Assembly: GCF_900109075.1 (NCBI RefSeq)
Contig: NZ_FNYS01000003.1
Span: forward strand, 186,001-250,000
DNA: 64,000 nt
From: Myroides marinus
Lineage (GTDB): Bacteria; Bacteroidota; Bacteroidia; Flavobacteriales; Flavobacteriaceae
Direction: 5' to 3'
The translations under genes were made by a program, and so were the position numbers. Under the pieces are notes generated by a model, which worked only from the letters and a program-made list of their open reading frames with translations, had not been told where the DNA came from and ran no database searches. Positions 15,541 to 24,318 of the stretch are shown here, one piece after another; within the stretch, counting starts at the first letter, position 1, and each line of letters begins with the position of its first letter.

Positions 15541-16767
15541 TAGATATCTCTTTTTGACTAGTTTATTTACCCTACTCATTAAGATAATACTTATGATAGA
15601 TACTACTACTAATACATATGCTACAATATCGTAGTTAATCAACGGGCTGTTCTCATGTTCTTGATAGACAATTAACCCAGCGATAGCAGCAGCTACACCA
15701 CCAGATATTTGTTGTAAAGAAGATGTTATACTCATATAAGCACCTCTGTCTGCAGTTTCGGGTACAGCACTATTAAGAGCAGATGAAGGTACCATACGAC
15801 TCATAATACCTATCATCATACAAATATTTGTAAGGATAACTAACCAAAATGGTATATGGAAGAAGTTAGTGTATACTACACATACTATCATCAACCAAAT
15901 AGTAGCTATAGTAAATAGCTTGAACTTGTTTATTCTATCACTTAAGCGTCCTATGAAGGGCATCAGAGTAAGAGATGTTACTCCTGATATCATAAATAGT
16001 ATTGGTAATTGATCAGGGTGTACACCTAAGTTGTTTACAGCAAAGATAGTTCCGAATGGCATCATCATAAATCCTCCTACAGATAACATAGTGATAGACA
16101 TAAATCCAATTCTATACTCTTTGTTCTTAAGTGTATTCCATAGATGAGCCATAGCCTTCTTCTGTGGCTGTAGACTTAAATGTTCTCTTACAGGTTTTAA
16201 ATAAAGAGCAATGCAAATAGCAATAACAATAGACATGGCAACAATCATAAAGAAAGGAGCTTCCCAAAACCATTTATTGGCAATGTATAGCCCAATAGGA
16301 ATACCTAGTACTTGGCTAGCTCCGAATCCCATTTGCACAAAGCTCATCACACGCCCTCGCTGTTGTAGAGTAAAGATATCAGTGATAATAGCCATAGAGA
16401 TAGATCCGATAACTCCTCCAAATAATCCTGTGAAGATACGCGCTAACACCAATGTTATATATGAATTGGCCAATCCACAGAATAGCGTTCCAATAATAAA
16501 GCCGATATAAAAAAACAGCAATAATTTTTTGCGGTCATATTTATCTGCAAAGCCTGCAGTAAGTAGTCCAGATGCTCCTGCACTAAACGCATAGGCTGAT
16601 ACGGCTATACCGAAATCCTGTGCAGTCATAGACAAGCTTTTTAATAGTAAGTCTCCTAGAGGAGCCATGACCATAAAGTCTAGTACCACTGTGAACTGTG
16701 TTATAGCTAAAATGAAGATTACAAACTTTTCATAGCTTGTAAAAACTTGATTGTTTACTTTACTCAT
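15538..16767 (-). CDS. MFS transporter
   Basis: A 409-residue inner-membrane protein with 12 predicted helices. The conserved loop 2-3 motif is ADKYDRKKLL (around residues 75-84), and a second appears as GRLSDRINKFK between helices 8 and 9. Helix 1 carries QFTVVLDFMVMAPLG, as in the DHA-type drug or sugar exporters of the AraJ group. It is a secondary transporter, probably a proton antiporter, but the substrate cannot be read. It stands alone, convergent with SemiSWEET. Confidence 0.85.
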   Translation of the reverse strand: MSKVNNQVFTSYEKFVIFILAITQFTVVLDFMVMAPLGDLLLKSLSMTAQDFGIAVSAYAFSAGASGLLTAGFADKYDRKKLLLFFYIGFIIGTLFCGLANSYITLVLARIFTGLFGGVIGSISMAIITDIFTLQQRGRVMSFVQMGFGASQVLGIPIGLYIANKWFWEAPFFMIVAMSIVIAICIALYLKPVREHLSLQPQKKAMAHLWNTLKNKEYRIGFMSITMLSVGGFMMMPFGTIFAVNNLGVHPDQLPILFMISGVTSLTLMPFIGRLSDRINKFKLFTIATIWLMIVCVVYTNFFHIPFWLVILTNICMMIGIMSRMVPSSALNSAVPETADRGAYMSITSSLQQISGGVAAAIAGLIVYQEHENSPLINYDIVAYVLVVVSIISIILMSRVNKLVKKRYL

Positions 16768-16804
16768 ATTGTTGTTTATACTTGTTGGGCTAATCTATGT
16801 ATTA

Positions 16805-17045
16805 TAATCCTAAATACCGCATAAGCCTTGTACTAGAAGCTAATTCTACACAACCACTCTTTTACCTACCTTACAACTATACTTCATAGTATGTTGTCTC
16901 TTCGGTTTAGAGATAATAAGTGTAATTAACTCGTGTTTATAGGGCTATTGCTTAATCTAGTATAATTAGAATAATTTTAATTAAGAGTGTATTTAAAATT
17001 ATTTGATTACTTAGAGTCCTTGTGAATGCTAAGATTTTAGGGTTG
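16805..17045 (+). repeat. MITE-like repeat, copy 1 (diverged)
   Basis: A non-coding element of about 240 bp that aligns with 18023-18184 without gaps over the first 45 bp (about 34 of 45 identical, from CCGCATAAGCC to GCTAATTCTAC), and again over ATACT..ATAGTATG and GTTTAGAG..TAATTxACTC. Ends: AATCCTAAATAC at the left and GATTTTAGGGTT at the right, which are imperfect inverted repeats (9 of 12). It has about 80 bp more than copy 2 in its right half. Confidence 0.6.
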
Positions 17046-17201
17046 AGAGCTTTAATACAGAATTAAATTAGCAAGCGACAAATATAAGTGATTATTCTTT
17101 TTTATATATTTGATTTGTGAAAAGACTGTGTTATTTATAAAGATTTAAAACAATATTGAAATACATAGCTTTTGAGAATAAAAAAATAGCTAAAAGAAAG
17201 A

Positions 17202-17957
17202 ATGAATATTACCCATTACAAAAAGAGATATAATGAACTCTCTAAACAATTTAGAGAAATTTATAATAATCACGATATCTCAATAGACTTGTTTGATCTA
17301 TTATACGAGTTACAAGCAGAAGATCAGACAGTAGAGAATAAAACTTTACAATGCCACATATATGCTCTGTTAGAGTATTGGCAGACTGCTTATAAACTAT
17401 TATTAGAAGTATCGGATTCTAATGATTCTAAAGTTAAATCTAAACTGTTTGTTTTTTCAGAGAAGGCAAAGACGTATAAAGATACTTTTGGATTAAAAGA
17501 TGTTCGTAAAACAAGAGAAAAGAAAGAAGTACCTATCTTGAGTTTAGATGACTTTATAGAACAAGAAGAAGGGAGTAACCAGTATAATTTAAACACTAAA
17601 AGAATAGTGGTGTTTAATCAATATTGTCCTACAGATAGGTTTAAAGTAAGTACATCAAGTGATCTTTCAGATATGGATAAGTTAGAGTTGATAGAGTACT
17701 TACATTGGCTTACTGATCTGAGAAGCCCACTTATAGAATTTTATAATAGTGATAAGAATGGTTATTTACCATTTATAGAAGGAAAGGCTGATGATCATTG
17801 GTATGATACACTAGAAATATATAGTACTAATATTAGATATTTTAAATCGGGACATATAGAGACTACTATATCTATGGGAGATCAACTTATCACAGATCAT
17901 ATTATAGATTTGGTGATAGATAATAAAGTTTGCGTCGAAATGAACTTTGACGGATAG
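17202..17957 (+). CDS. Protein of unknown function between two MITE-like repeats
   Basis: A 251-residue soluble protein, no signal peptide. The first 100 residues are helical and charged (LFDLLYELQAEDQTVENKT, YALLEYWQTAYKLLLEV), a linker follows, and the last 120 are mixed: MDKLELIEYLHWLTDL, then ADDHWYDTLEIYSTNIRYFK and GHIETTISMGDQLITDHIIDL, where the last strands look like a compact barrel. I recognise no family. It has a TATATTTG -7 box about 90 bp upstream (17105-17112) and its own terminator. Both flanks carry diverged copies of the same non-coding element. Confidence 0.55.
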   Translation: MNITHYKKRYNELSKQFREIYNNHDISIDLFDLLYELQAEDQTVENKTLQCHIYALLEYWQTAYKLLLEVSDSNDSKVKSKLFVFSEKAKTYKDTFGLKDVRKTREKKEVPILSLDDFIEQEEGSNQYNLNTKRIVVFNQYCPTDRFKVSTSSDLSDMDKLELIEYLHWLTDLRSPLIEFYNSDKNGYLPFIEGKADDHWYDTLEIYSTNIRYFKSGHIETTISMGDQLITDHIIDLVIDNKVCVEMNFDG

Positions 17958-17988
17958 TAAAAAAGCCCTGAGTTACTCAGGGCTTTTT
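17958..17988 (+). terminator. Terminator after the orphan gene
   Basis: Stem AAAAAAGCCCTGAG/CTCAGGGCTTTTTT with a 3-nt loop; one base after the stop codon. Confidence 0.85.
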
Positions 17989-18022
17989 TGGCGAATAGTG
18001 TGAAATTAAATCTAGATTATAC

Positions 18023-18184
18023 TTAAACCCAGATTCCGTATTAGCCAAATACTACGAGCTAATTCTACTTTATATCTCTTTCACTTCTTCTAAAACCATA
18101 CTATAGTATGCTTTTTTCATAAGTTTAGAGCTATTTTGTATAATTCACTCTCGTTAATTTGTCTATCGCAGAATCTGGGTTTAA
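18023..18184 (+). repeat. MITE-like repeat, copy 2 (162 bp, intact terminal inverted repeats)
   Basis: Perfect 14-bp terminal inverted repeats: TTAAACCCAGATTC at 18023-18036 and its complement GAATCTGGGTTTAA at 18171-18184. Interior contains CATACTATAGTATG (palindrome) and has no coding frame. The outer TTAA could be a duplicated target. It shows the same orientation as copy 1. Confidence 0.65.
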
Positions 18185-18244
18185 TTCGATATTGTAATAT
18201 CCTTTCCTTATAAGTTTTGGGATATCTATCATATTTAATTCTTA

Positions 18245-18979
18245 TCAGTTAGTCTCTTGTATTGTTTTTTGGTAGTCTTCTAGTAATTTATCTAAGAATG
18301 TGAATATAGCTTGATTCATTATTGTGTAGTCAAAACTTCTGATTACTTCAGGAGATTGTACAAAGGCCTTATCAATATTACATGCAATACTTTCAGAGTC
18401 ATTAGCAATTAGTAAGTCTATAACCTCAGGAGTGAATTCTAGATGGCATTGTAAGCCATATACTAGATTTGAATACTCTATTATTTGTCTAGGGCATCCT
18501 GCACTAGTAGCTATGATTACGGCATCTGGTGTAAGTCCAGGCATATCATTATGCCAGTGTCCTACAGGTAGTATTTCGCCAAAGTGTTTAAACTTAGGAT
18601 GTGTCTTTCCTTCTTCAGTAAGTGTTATAGGCCATACACCGATTTCTTTTTCAGGACTATGACTAAATGCACAACATAAAGCTTCTCCTATAAGTTGTGC
18701 ACCTAAGCAGATACCTACTACGGCTTTATTAGCTTTGATACATTTTAAGATTAGTTCCTTCTCTTTTTGTGCATCGAAGTACGGACATTCATCTGTGGTG
18801 GTGATAGGATCTTGTGGTCCACCTAAAACTAGTAAGAGGTCTATGTGTTCTGCTGAGGTAGGTAATACATTGTATTCATATAATTTGGTCATACTAGTAC
18901 TGTGATTATTTTCTATAGCCCAATTTACTAGAGCTCCAGGAGCCTCAAATTCTTCGTGTATTACAAAATGTATATGCAT
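18245..18979 (-). CDS. Class I glutamine amidotransferase-like protein
   Basis: A 244-residue cytoplasmic protein of the class I GATase fold. The oxyanion region is LVLGGPQDP, the nucleophile elbow is VVGICLGAQLIGEAL (about residues 90-103), and the catalytic histidine and glutamate are in YGLQCHLEFTPEVI. Stand-alone GATases of this kind act on unknown glutamyl or amide substrates; some hydrolyse gamma-glutamyl compounds. A longer frame begins at 19015, but the minus strand has a TACTTTTG box (18998-19005) inside that extension, so the ATG at 18979, which matches the typical MHIHFVIHEEFEAPG start, is preferred. Confidence 0.85.
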   Translation of the reverse strand: MHIHFVIHEEFEAPGALVNWAIENNHSTSMTKLYEYNVLPTSAEHIDLLLVLGGPQDPITTTDECPYFDAQKEKELILKCIKANKAVVGICLGAQLIGEALCCAFSHSPEKEIGVWPITLTEEGKTHPKFKHFGEILPVGHWHNDMPGLTPDAVIIATSAGCPRQIIEYSNLVYGLQCHLEFTPEVIDLLIANDSESIACNIDKAFVQSPEVIRSFDYTIMNQAIFTFLDKLLEDYQKTIQETN

Positions 18980-18997
18980 AGTTGTTTTATTTAGTGG

Positions 18998-19005
18998 CAA
19001 AAGTA
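18998..19005 (-). promoter_or_regulatory. Predicted -7 box deciding the amidotransferase start
   Basis: Minus strand TACTTTTG, exact match to TAnnTTTG, 18 bp upstream of the ATG at 18979 and inside the longer frame starting at 19015. Confidence 0.5.
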
Positions 19006-19294
19006 ATCTGCTCATAAAAGGTAGTTGTAGTCCAGATTTATCAAAATTTCCTAGTCCAAATCCCTTATATATAAAGGAAGATTGTTTTGTATTCTGTTAG
19101 TTTTACTAAACTGTGTTAAATACTTATAGTAATACTTGTTTTATTGTTTTAAAAACGTTTATAAATGATTAAATAGTTATAAAATAAGGTTTAAATAATA
19201 TTATTGTGGCTAGCTGTCTTGTTTTGTTGTGTTTTTGATAATAGTTGATGTAGTTTTGTATGAGGTGATTAACCCCACATTCACAGTGTAACGT

Positions 19295-21268
19295 ATGAGA
19301 AAACAATTACTAAAAGCAAGTTTGTTAAGTATCTTTTTACTAGCAGTTAGTACTAATGTGCAAGCACAGCGTAGTGCTGAGAAAAAAGCTGATAAAGAGT
19401 ATAGTAAGTTAGCATATATAGATGCTATTAAGATATATGAAAAGATGGCCAAAAAAGGCTATGTCAATGCTGACATTCTTATGAAGTTATCAGATTCATA
19501 TTATTTCAATGGTAAACTATTAGAGGCTAATAAGTGGTATAATGAACTGTTTAACGGTCAGTATGACGATAAGAATTCAGTAACTATACCTTCTGAGTAT
19601 TATTATAGATATGCACAAACTCTTAAAGCAGCTGAGCAATACGATGAGTCTAAGAGAGTAATGGAACAATTTGTTGCATTAGAGAAAGGAGATTCTAGAT
19701 CAAAGCTTTATTTAGTTAATAAAGATTATCTAAATAATATAAAAGACCATGCTTCTCGTTATACACTGACAAATACTACTATTAATACACCTTATTCTGA
19801 TTATGGTGCAGCTGTAGTAGGAGACCAATTGATTTTTACTTCTGCTAGGCCTTCTGATAAGTTATCTAGTAAGAAATTACACGAGTGGACTAATGAGAGT
19901 TTTACTACTTTATATAGCAGTACTATTTTAGCAGATGGTAAGATGGGTGAGCCTGTAGTGTATGCACCAGAGTTGAGCTCAAAAGTAAATGATGCTACAG
20001 CAGTTTTCACTAAGGATGGAAAGACTATGTTCTTTACACGTAACAACTCTAATCAAAAAGGGAAACGCAAGAACAATAAAAAGAATTCTTCTTTATTAAA
20101 AATATACAGCGCAACCAAGCAGTCTAATGGCACTTGGGGAGACATTAGAGAATTACCTATTAACTCAGACAACTTTAATACAGCCCATCCTGCGTTAACG
20201 CCAGATAACGAATGGTTATATTTCTCGTCAGATAGAGAAGATGTAGATGGACAAGGGCAATCTGATATTTATAGAGTAGCTCTATATCCTAATCATGTAT
20301 ATGGAGGAATCGAGAATATAGGTAAACAAGTTAATACAGCAGGTAGAGAGACATTTCCTTTTATCTCTTCAGATAACTATTTGTTCTTTGCTTCAGATGG
20401 GCATCCAGGTTTAGGAGGGTTAGATATCTTCTCAGCGAAGATCGATAAGAATGGAAAGATAGGAGAGGTAGTGAATGTAGGAGCTCCTATTAATAGCCCT
20501 TTTGATGACTTTTCTATCTATATAAGTAGAGAGTCTAATTCAGGTTATGTGAGTTCTAATAGACCTGATGGATTAGGAGGGGATGATATTTACTCTTTTA
20601 TCAAAAAAGCTTGTCTAGACTATATAAAAGGAACTGTATATGATATCAAGACTAATAAGGGTATTCCTAATGCTACTGTAGTTATCTCTGATGGACTATA
20701 TGAGAAATCTAAAACAATCAAGACAGATGAACACGGTAATTATAGTTCAGAGTCTTTAGACTGTAGTGATAAATACCGTATTAAGGCAGAAGCTACTGAT
20801 TATAGTACAGTAGAGCTAGTCTTTGCTTCTCCTGATGTAACTGGTGATAAAGTGGTTAATTTAGGATTAGATAAAGCTTCACAATCAGTAGGTATAAATG
20901 ATGATTTATTTAAGAAACTTAAATTACAACCAATATACTTTGACTTTGACAAGTCGTTTATCCGTCGAGATGCTTCGATTGAACTAATCAAAGTTGTTGA
21001 GGTAATGAAGGAATATCCTACAATGAAGATAGATGTACGTTCACATACAGATAGTAGAGGTAATGATATGTATAACTTAGCATTATCTGATAGACGTGTG
21101 AAAGCAACTATCCAATGGATGATTTCTCAAGGAATAGACCCTAGTAGATTAACTGGTAGAGGATATGGAGAAACACAATTACAAAACAATTGTTCAAATG
21201 GAGTGCCGTGTAGTGAAGCTGCACACCAAATGAATAGAAGAAGTGAATTTATTGTGACAGAGTTATAA
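19295..21268 (+). CDS. PorE-like OmpA-family outer-membrane protein
   Basis: A 657-residue exported protein. Order: signal peptide (cut after VQAQ, residue 24), helical TPR-like region (residues 25-150), PD40/beta-propeller repeats (FTSARPSDK, FFTRNN, LYFSSDRED, LFFASDGHPGLGG, YVSSNRPDGLGGDD; about 165-430), a carboxypeptidase-regulatory-like domain (GTVYDIKTNKGIPNATVV, 440-520), and a C-terminal OmpA peptidoglycan-binding domain (IYFDFDKSFI to NRRSEF, 545-655). This order is that of PorE, a type IX secretion component binding peptidoglycan. No PorP/SprF partner is adjacent. A TAGTTTTG box lies at 19251-19258. Confidence 0.85.
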   Translation: MRKQLLKASLLSIFLLAVSTNVQAQRSAEKKADKEYSKLAYIDAIKIYEKMAKKGYVNADILMKLSDSYYFNGKLLEANKWYNELFNGQYDDKNSVTIPSEYYYRYAQTLKAAEQYDESKRVMEQFVALEKGDSRSKLYLVNKDYLNNIKDHASRYTLTNTTINTPYSDYGAAVVGDQLIFTSARPSDKLSSKKLHEWTNESFTTLYSSTILADGKMGEPVVYAPELSSKVNDATAVFTKDGKTMFFTRNNSNQKGKRKNNKKNSSLLKIYSATKQSNGTWGDIRELPINSDNFNTAHPALTPDNEWLYFSSDREDVDGQGQSDIYRVALYPNHVYGGIENIGKQVNTAGRETFPFISSDNYLFFASDGHPGLGGLDIFSAKIDKNGKIGEVVNVGAPINSPFDDFSIYISRESNSGYVSSNRPDGLGGDDIYSFIKKACLDYIKGTVYDIKTNKGIPNATVVISDGLYEKSKTIKTDEHGNYSSESLDCSDKYRIKAEATDYSTVELVFASPDVTGDKVVNLGLDKASQSVGINDDLFKKLKLQPIYFDFDKSFIRRDASIELIKVVEVMKEYPTMKIDVRSHTDSRGNDMYNLALSDRRVKATIQWMISQGIDPSRLTGRGYGETQLQNNCSNGVPCSEAAHQMNRRSEFIVTEL

Positions 21269-21269
21269 C

Positions 21270-21295
21270 AAAAAAGCGGCTATTGCCGCTTTTTT
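21270..21295 (+). terminator. Terminator after the PorE-like gene
   Basis: Stem AAAAAAGCGGC/GCCGCTTTTTT, loop TATT, directly after the stop codon. Confidence 0.9.
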
Positions 21296-21299
21296 AGTT

Positions 21300-21640
21300 A
21301 ACAGTTGTTGCCTACGGCATCATGTAAACTACGTTACGCAATAGTCTCTTGACTTTGCGTTCATCATAATCAATATCCACAAACCTTGTCCTTCTGACGA
21401 TAGGAAGAATCGCACTCGAAACTCCACATTGTATATTGTATGAATTAGGATTTAAAGATTAAGGGATTGATAAGATGATTGTGTTATATATTACCTTCAG
21501 GCAGCAACACAAATAGGGCGTCAAAGTAGAGATGGATTATTATCCAGGTAACATAAACAATATTAGATCTATTAGCATAAAATAGTAGGGGGCGAATTAC
21601 TATTCGCTCCCTACAACATATACTATATTCTGTGTGGGAA
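21300..21640. repeat. Mosaic of dispersed intergenic repeats
   Basis: A gap of about 400 bp without gene. Parts match other intergenic sequences: GCCTACGGCAT and TACGTTACGCAA..GTCTCTTGACTTTG (21310-21355) resemble the reverse complement of 62250-62365; TTGTCCTTCTGACGATAGG then AAGAATC (21388-21415) resembles 58530-58553. GTAGGGGGCGAAT/TTCGCTCCCTAC (21587-21616) is an inverted repeat of a kind seen between genes in many bacteria. Confidence 0.55.
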
Positions 21641-21704
21641 TATTTTGGAAAGAAGAATAAGGTATTTCTCAAAAGAGTTGTCATCCCTCATTCTTCATTG
21701 AAAA

Positions 21705-22694
21705 TTATAAAAGGTTTTTTCTCAGTTCTTCAGCTGATTTAGGAGATAATGCTCCTAGAGGAATATCATAAGCTGTGATAGCGCCGATTTGTCCTTGTTG
21801 AGCTAGTTTATACACTGCACGAGAGAAAGCAACTAATACACTAGATGTAAACTCAGGGTTACTCTCTAAAGTAAGTCCAAACTCTATATTCTGTTTTGTA
21901 TCTGTGCCCGTTATACCAGATCTAAATACTTTACCACCATGAGGCATAGCAGAGTGATTTGCTTTTAATTCCTCTTCAGAGATAAAGTGAACAGTAGTGT
22001 TGTATTCTGCGAAGTAGTTAGGCATTGTTTTGATCGCATGCTCTATCGTTGCTGTGTTAGCACCATCTTCAGCTACTACATAACAAATGCGTTCGTGTTT
22101 CTCAGCTGTAGTTAATACAGGGTTTTCACCTTGGCGTACTCTTTCTAATGCACTTTCAATAGGAATAGTGTATTGTACACCACCTTTTACACCAGAGATA
22201 CGTCTAATCGCGTCAGAGTGTCCTTGACTAAGTCCTTTTCCCCAGAACGTATAAGTCTCTCCTTGAGGTAAGATACTTTCTCCTAACAATCTCAACATAG
22301 AGAATAGTCCTGGATCCCAACCTGTAGAGATTAAGCTTAGTTTATGATGGTCTTTAGCAGCTTTATTTACAGTCTCAAAGAATTCAGGAATTTTAGCATG
22401 TGTATCAAAGCTATCTACCGTATTAAACCATTGAGCGATATAAGGTACTTGTTCAGGTAAGTCTGTAGAAGACCCACCGCATATAATCATTACATCGATG
22501 ATGTCTTTATAATCTGTGATTTGATCTATATGAACAGTCTTTGCTGAGGTATTAATATCTTGAGGATTTCGTCTCGTAAAGATAGCCACAAGCTCCATGT
22601 CAGCATTCTGACGGATAGCTAATTCTACCCCTTTACCTAAGTTTCCGTAACCTACGATACCTATTTTGATAGGATTGTGATTAGAAGTAATCAT
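21705..22694 (-). CDS. ddh: meso-Diaminopimelate D-dehydrogenase
   Basis: A 329-residue NADPH enzyme that makes meso-diaminopimelate from tetrahydrodipicolinate in one step, for lysine and peptidoglycan. The Rossmann motif is KIGIVGYGNLGKGVE (residues 9-23), the NADPH-phosphate contact is FTRRNP, and substrate-binding segments are STGWDPGLFSMLRLLGE, GKGLSQGHSDAIRRISGV and MPHGGKVFRSGITGTD. Length is right for the family. Alone on its strand; no clear -7 box. The final residues abut the repeat-rich gap on the left. Confidence 0.93.
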   Translation of the reverse strand: MITSNHNPIKIGIVGYGNLGKGVELAIRQNADMELVAIFTRRNPQDINTSAKTVHIDQITDYKDIIDVMIICGGSSTDLPEQVPYIAQWFNTVDSFDTHAKIPEFFETVNKAAKDHHKLSLISTGWDPGLFSMLRLLGESILPQGETYTFWGKGLSQGHSDAIRRISGVKGGVQYTIPIESALERVRQGENPVLTTAEKHERICYVVAEDGANTATIEHAIKTMPNYFAEYNTTVHFISEEELKANHSAMPHGGKVFRSGITGTDTKQNIEFGLTLESNPEFTSSVLVAFSRAVYKLAQQGQIGAITAYDIPLGALSPKSAEELRKNLL

Positions 22695-23202
22695 ATTGTA
22701 TTATTGTTTTAAAAAGTGTGTATAATCCCTATGAAGGGAGGTTAGTTTATAAGCGGGCTAATTTAGGTAAAATATAAAGAAGCTGAATTTAATTAAGAAT
22801 TTAAAATGAGAAATTGTTGGCAGTTTACAATAATGAATTATTTTTTTGCATTCAGTAGTAGTAGGAAATTGCCATTTGATTTTTCCTCAAGAATACCATT
22901 TTCTTCGGGAGTTTATCGGGCTGTCTTTTGGAGTTCTTCGCAAAACAGGCTTTCAGTCCGAAGAAATACTGAACTCTTCCGAAAGGCTTCCGAAGGAATG
23001 AGTATTTGTTTAGCTACTGAATTATAGTGTGTTATGTTTTTTAAAATGGAAAAAAGTGGAAGTATTTGGAAGATAATGGATAAAAGGAGAAGTATTTGGA
23101 AAAAAGTGGAACAAGATAAATACGTGTAGTCTATCCAAATAACAAAATAACAAACTACAAAAAACATTTCCCTATTTTTGTCTTACAACAAAAGAAGAAA
23201 AC
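22695..23202. other. Structured intergenic region of 508 bp
   Basis: No convincing gene. ATTCAGTAG (22850-22858) and CTACTGAAT (23014-23022) form a 9-bp inverted repeat around 155 bp that contain several TTCTTCG/CGAAGAA and CTTCCGAA repeats able to pair. Next to it, AGTATTTGGA recurs 30 bp apart (23061, 23091) and GGAAAAAAGTGGAA 50 bp apart (23048, 23098). The promoter TATTTTTG of the next gene lies at 23173-23180. Confidence 0.5.
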
Positions 23203-24126
23203 ATGACAGATGCACAGCATATCATAGATAAGATAGATAATTATTTAGATAAATTCAGTTTAAAGACTAGTACAGCTACTACAGAGGAGTTGATTGCTTT
23301 TATAGAAGAGCAGTGGAAGCAGGCAGATGAGGTAAAGTACACAATTTATCAAAGCTATATTATTATAGGACGTATGGTGAATGAGTATATTAAGCAAGGG
23401 AGTTTTGGGCAGATGATGTTTTGGCTTGAAGAAGGAGATAAACATACAAGAGCTAACGATAACCCAGAGTATATTAGAAATTATTATAAAGGAGAATGTT
23501 GCTTGAGTTGTGGGAATGAGGAAAAAGCATTGTATTATCTTAATCTGTGTTATGCAGTAGAGCCTGACTATATCTTCAGTAGAGCTCCTTTTTGTTACAA
23601 ATTCTTTAATCAACACTTAGAACATCCTAGAGAATTGGTTGAGCCAGAGTATGATGATGAGATAGAAGTAGAGGGAGAATTAGAGTTACCTCTGTGGGCT
23701 TCCTTCTTTCAAATTAAAGATACAATTCGCTGTGAGGTGATGCTAGACTATATGGAAGAGGAAGTGACTGAAGAAGAGGCGGAAGATCTTTTGCAGAAGA
23801 CTATGAAATACATTGAAGAGAAACAGGAGGTTATCTTAGATAGACTACTAGATCAATTATTGCTAAAGTATAAAGAGTGGCAACCTCGTTATGGTTATGA
23901 AGGTGCAGATAAAGAGGCTTTTATGCCTGATGTAGAAAATAAGGAGCAATTTGGGAGATTGATTACTCCATTAGTTATTTATATTATAATAGAGTCTCTT
24001 GATGATAAACCACATATAGGCTATTTGTTTGATTGTTCGTGGGATAGTGAGCATGCATTGGGCTTTATGACTTATGATAATAAAGTAAAGGATATAGGAG
24101 GAGCAGATACTGCGTTTTGTATATAA
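23203..24126 (+). CDS. Large acidic protein with DUF6985-like C-terminus (tentative)
   Basis: A 307-residue soluble, strongly acidic protein. The N-terminal half is helical and TPR-like (IIIGRMVNEYIKQGSFGQMM, CCLSCGNEEKALYYLNLCYAVEPDY). A glutamate-rich linker (about 150-200) leads to a C-terminal domain ending in HIGYLFDCSWDSEHALGF and IGGADTAF, a pattern seen in DUF6985-type domains (tryptophan, E-H-G/A-L-G, glycine-rich end). The naming of that domain is uncertain. Its -7 box TATTTTTG ends 22 bp before the ATG. Possible immunity-type protein by composition only. Confidence 0.55.
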   Translation: MTDAQHIIDKIDNYLDKFSLKTSTATTEELIAFIEEQWKQADEVKYTIYQSYIIIGRMVNEYIKQGSFGQMMFWLEEGDKHTRANDNPEYIRNYYKGECCLSCGNEEKALYYLNLCYAVEPDYIFSRAPFCYKFFNQHLEHPRELVEPEYDDEIEVEGELELPLWASFFQIKDTIRCEVMLDYMEEEVTEEEAEDLLQKTMKYIEEKQEVILDRLLDQLLLKYKEWQPRYGYEGADKEAFMPDVENKEQFGRLITPLVIYIIIESLDDKPHIGYLFDCSWDSEHALGFMTYDNKVKDIGGADTAFCI

Positions 24127-24137
24127 AAATGGAAATG

Positions 24138-24169
24138 GAGAAAATTCAAATAGAGTTTTCTCTTTTTTT
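24138..24169 (+). terminator. Terminator after the acidic protein gene
   Basis: Stem GAGAAAA/TTTTCTC with an 11-nt loop and a T-tract. Confidence 0.75.
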
Positions 24170-24318
24170 ATATAAATAGTTCTATACCTTACACTGTGGT
24201 AACAGTAATTTTAAATTGATTGATAAAGTAAGGTTTTTATTAAAGATTTGGTAATTTGTAAGTAATGATAACCTAAAATACGAAAGGTAAGTTTGTATTA
24301 GCAAAAAAATATAAACTA

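Noticed and set aside
22806..23027. 73-residue frame before the acidic protein gene
   Set aside because: Coincides with the structured inverted-repeat region; the translation is low in expected composition and has no homology signal.
23047..23113. CRISPR-like spacing of AGTATTTGGA and GGAAAAAAGTGGAA
   Set aside because: Only two copies of each, at different periods (30 and 50 bp), with no spacers or cas genes.
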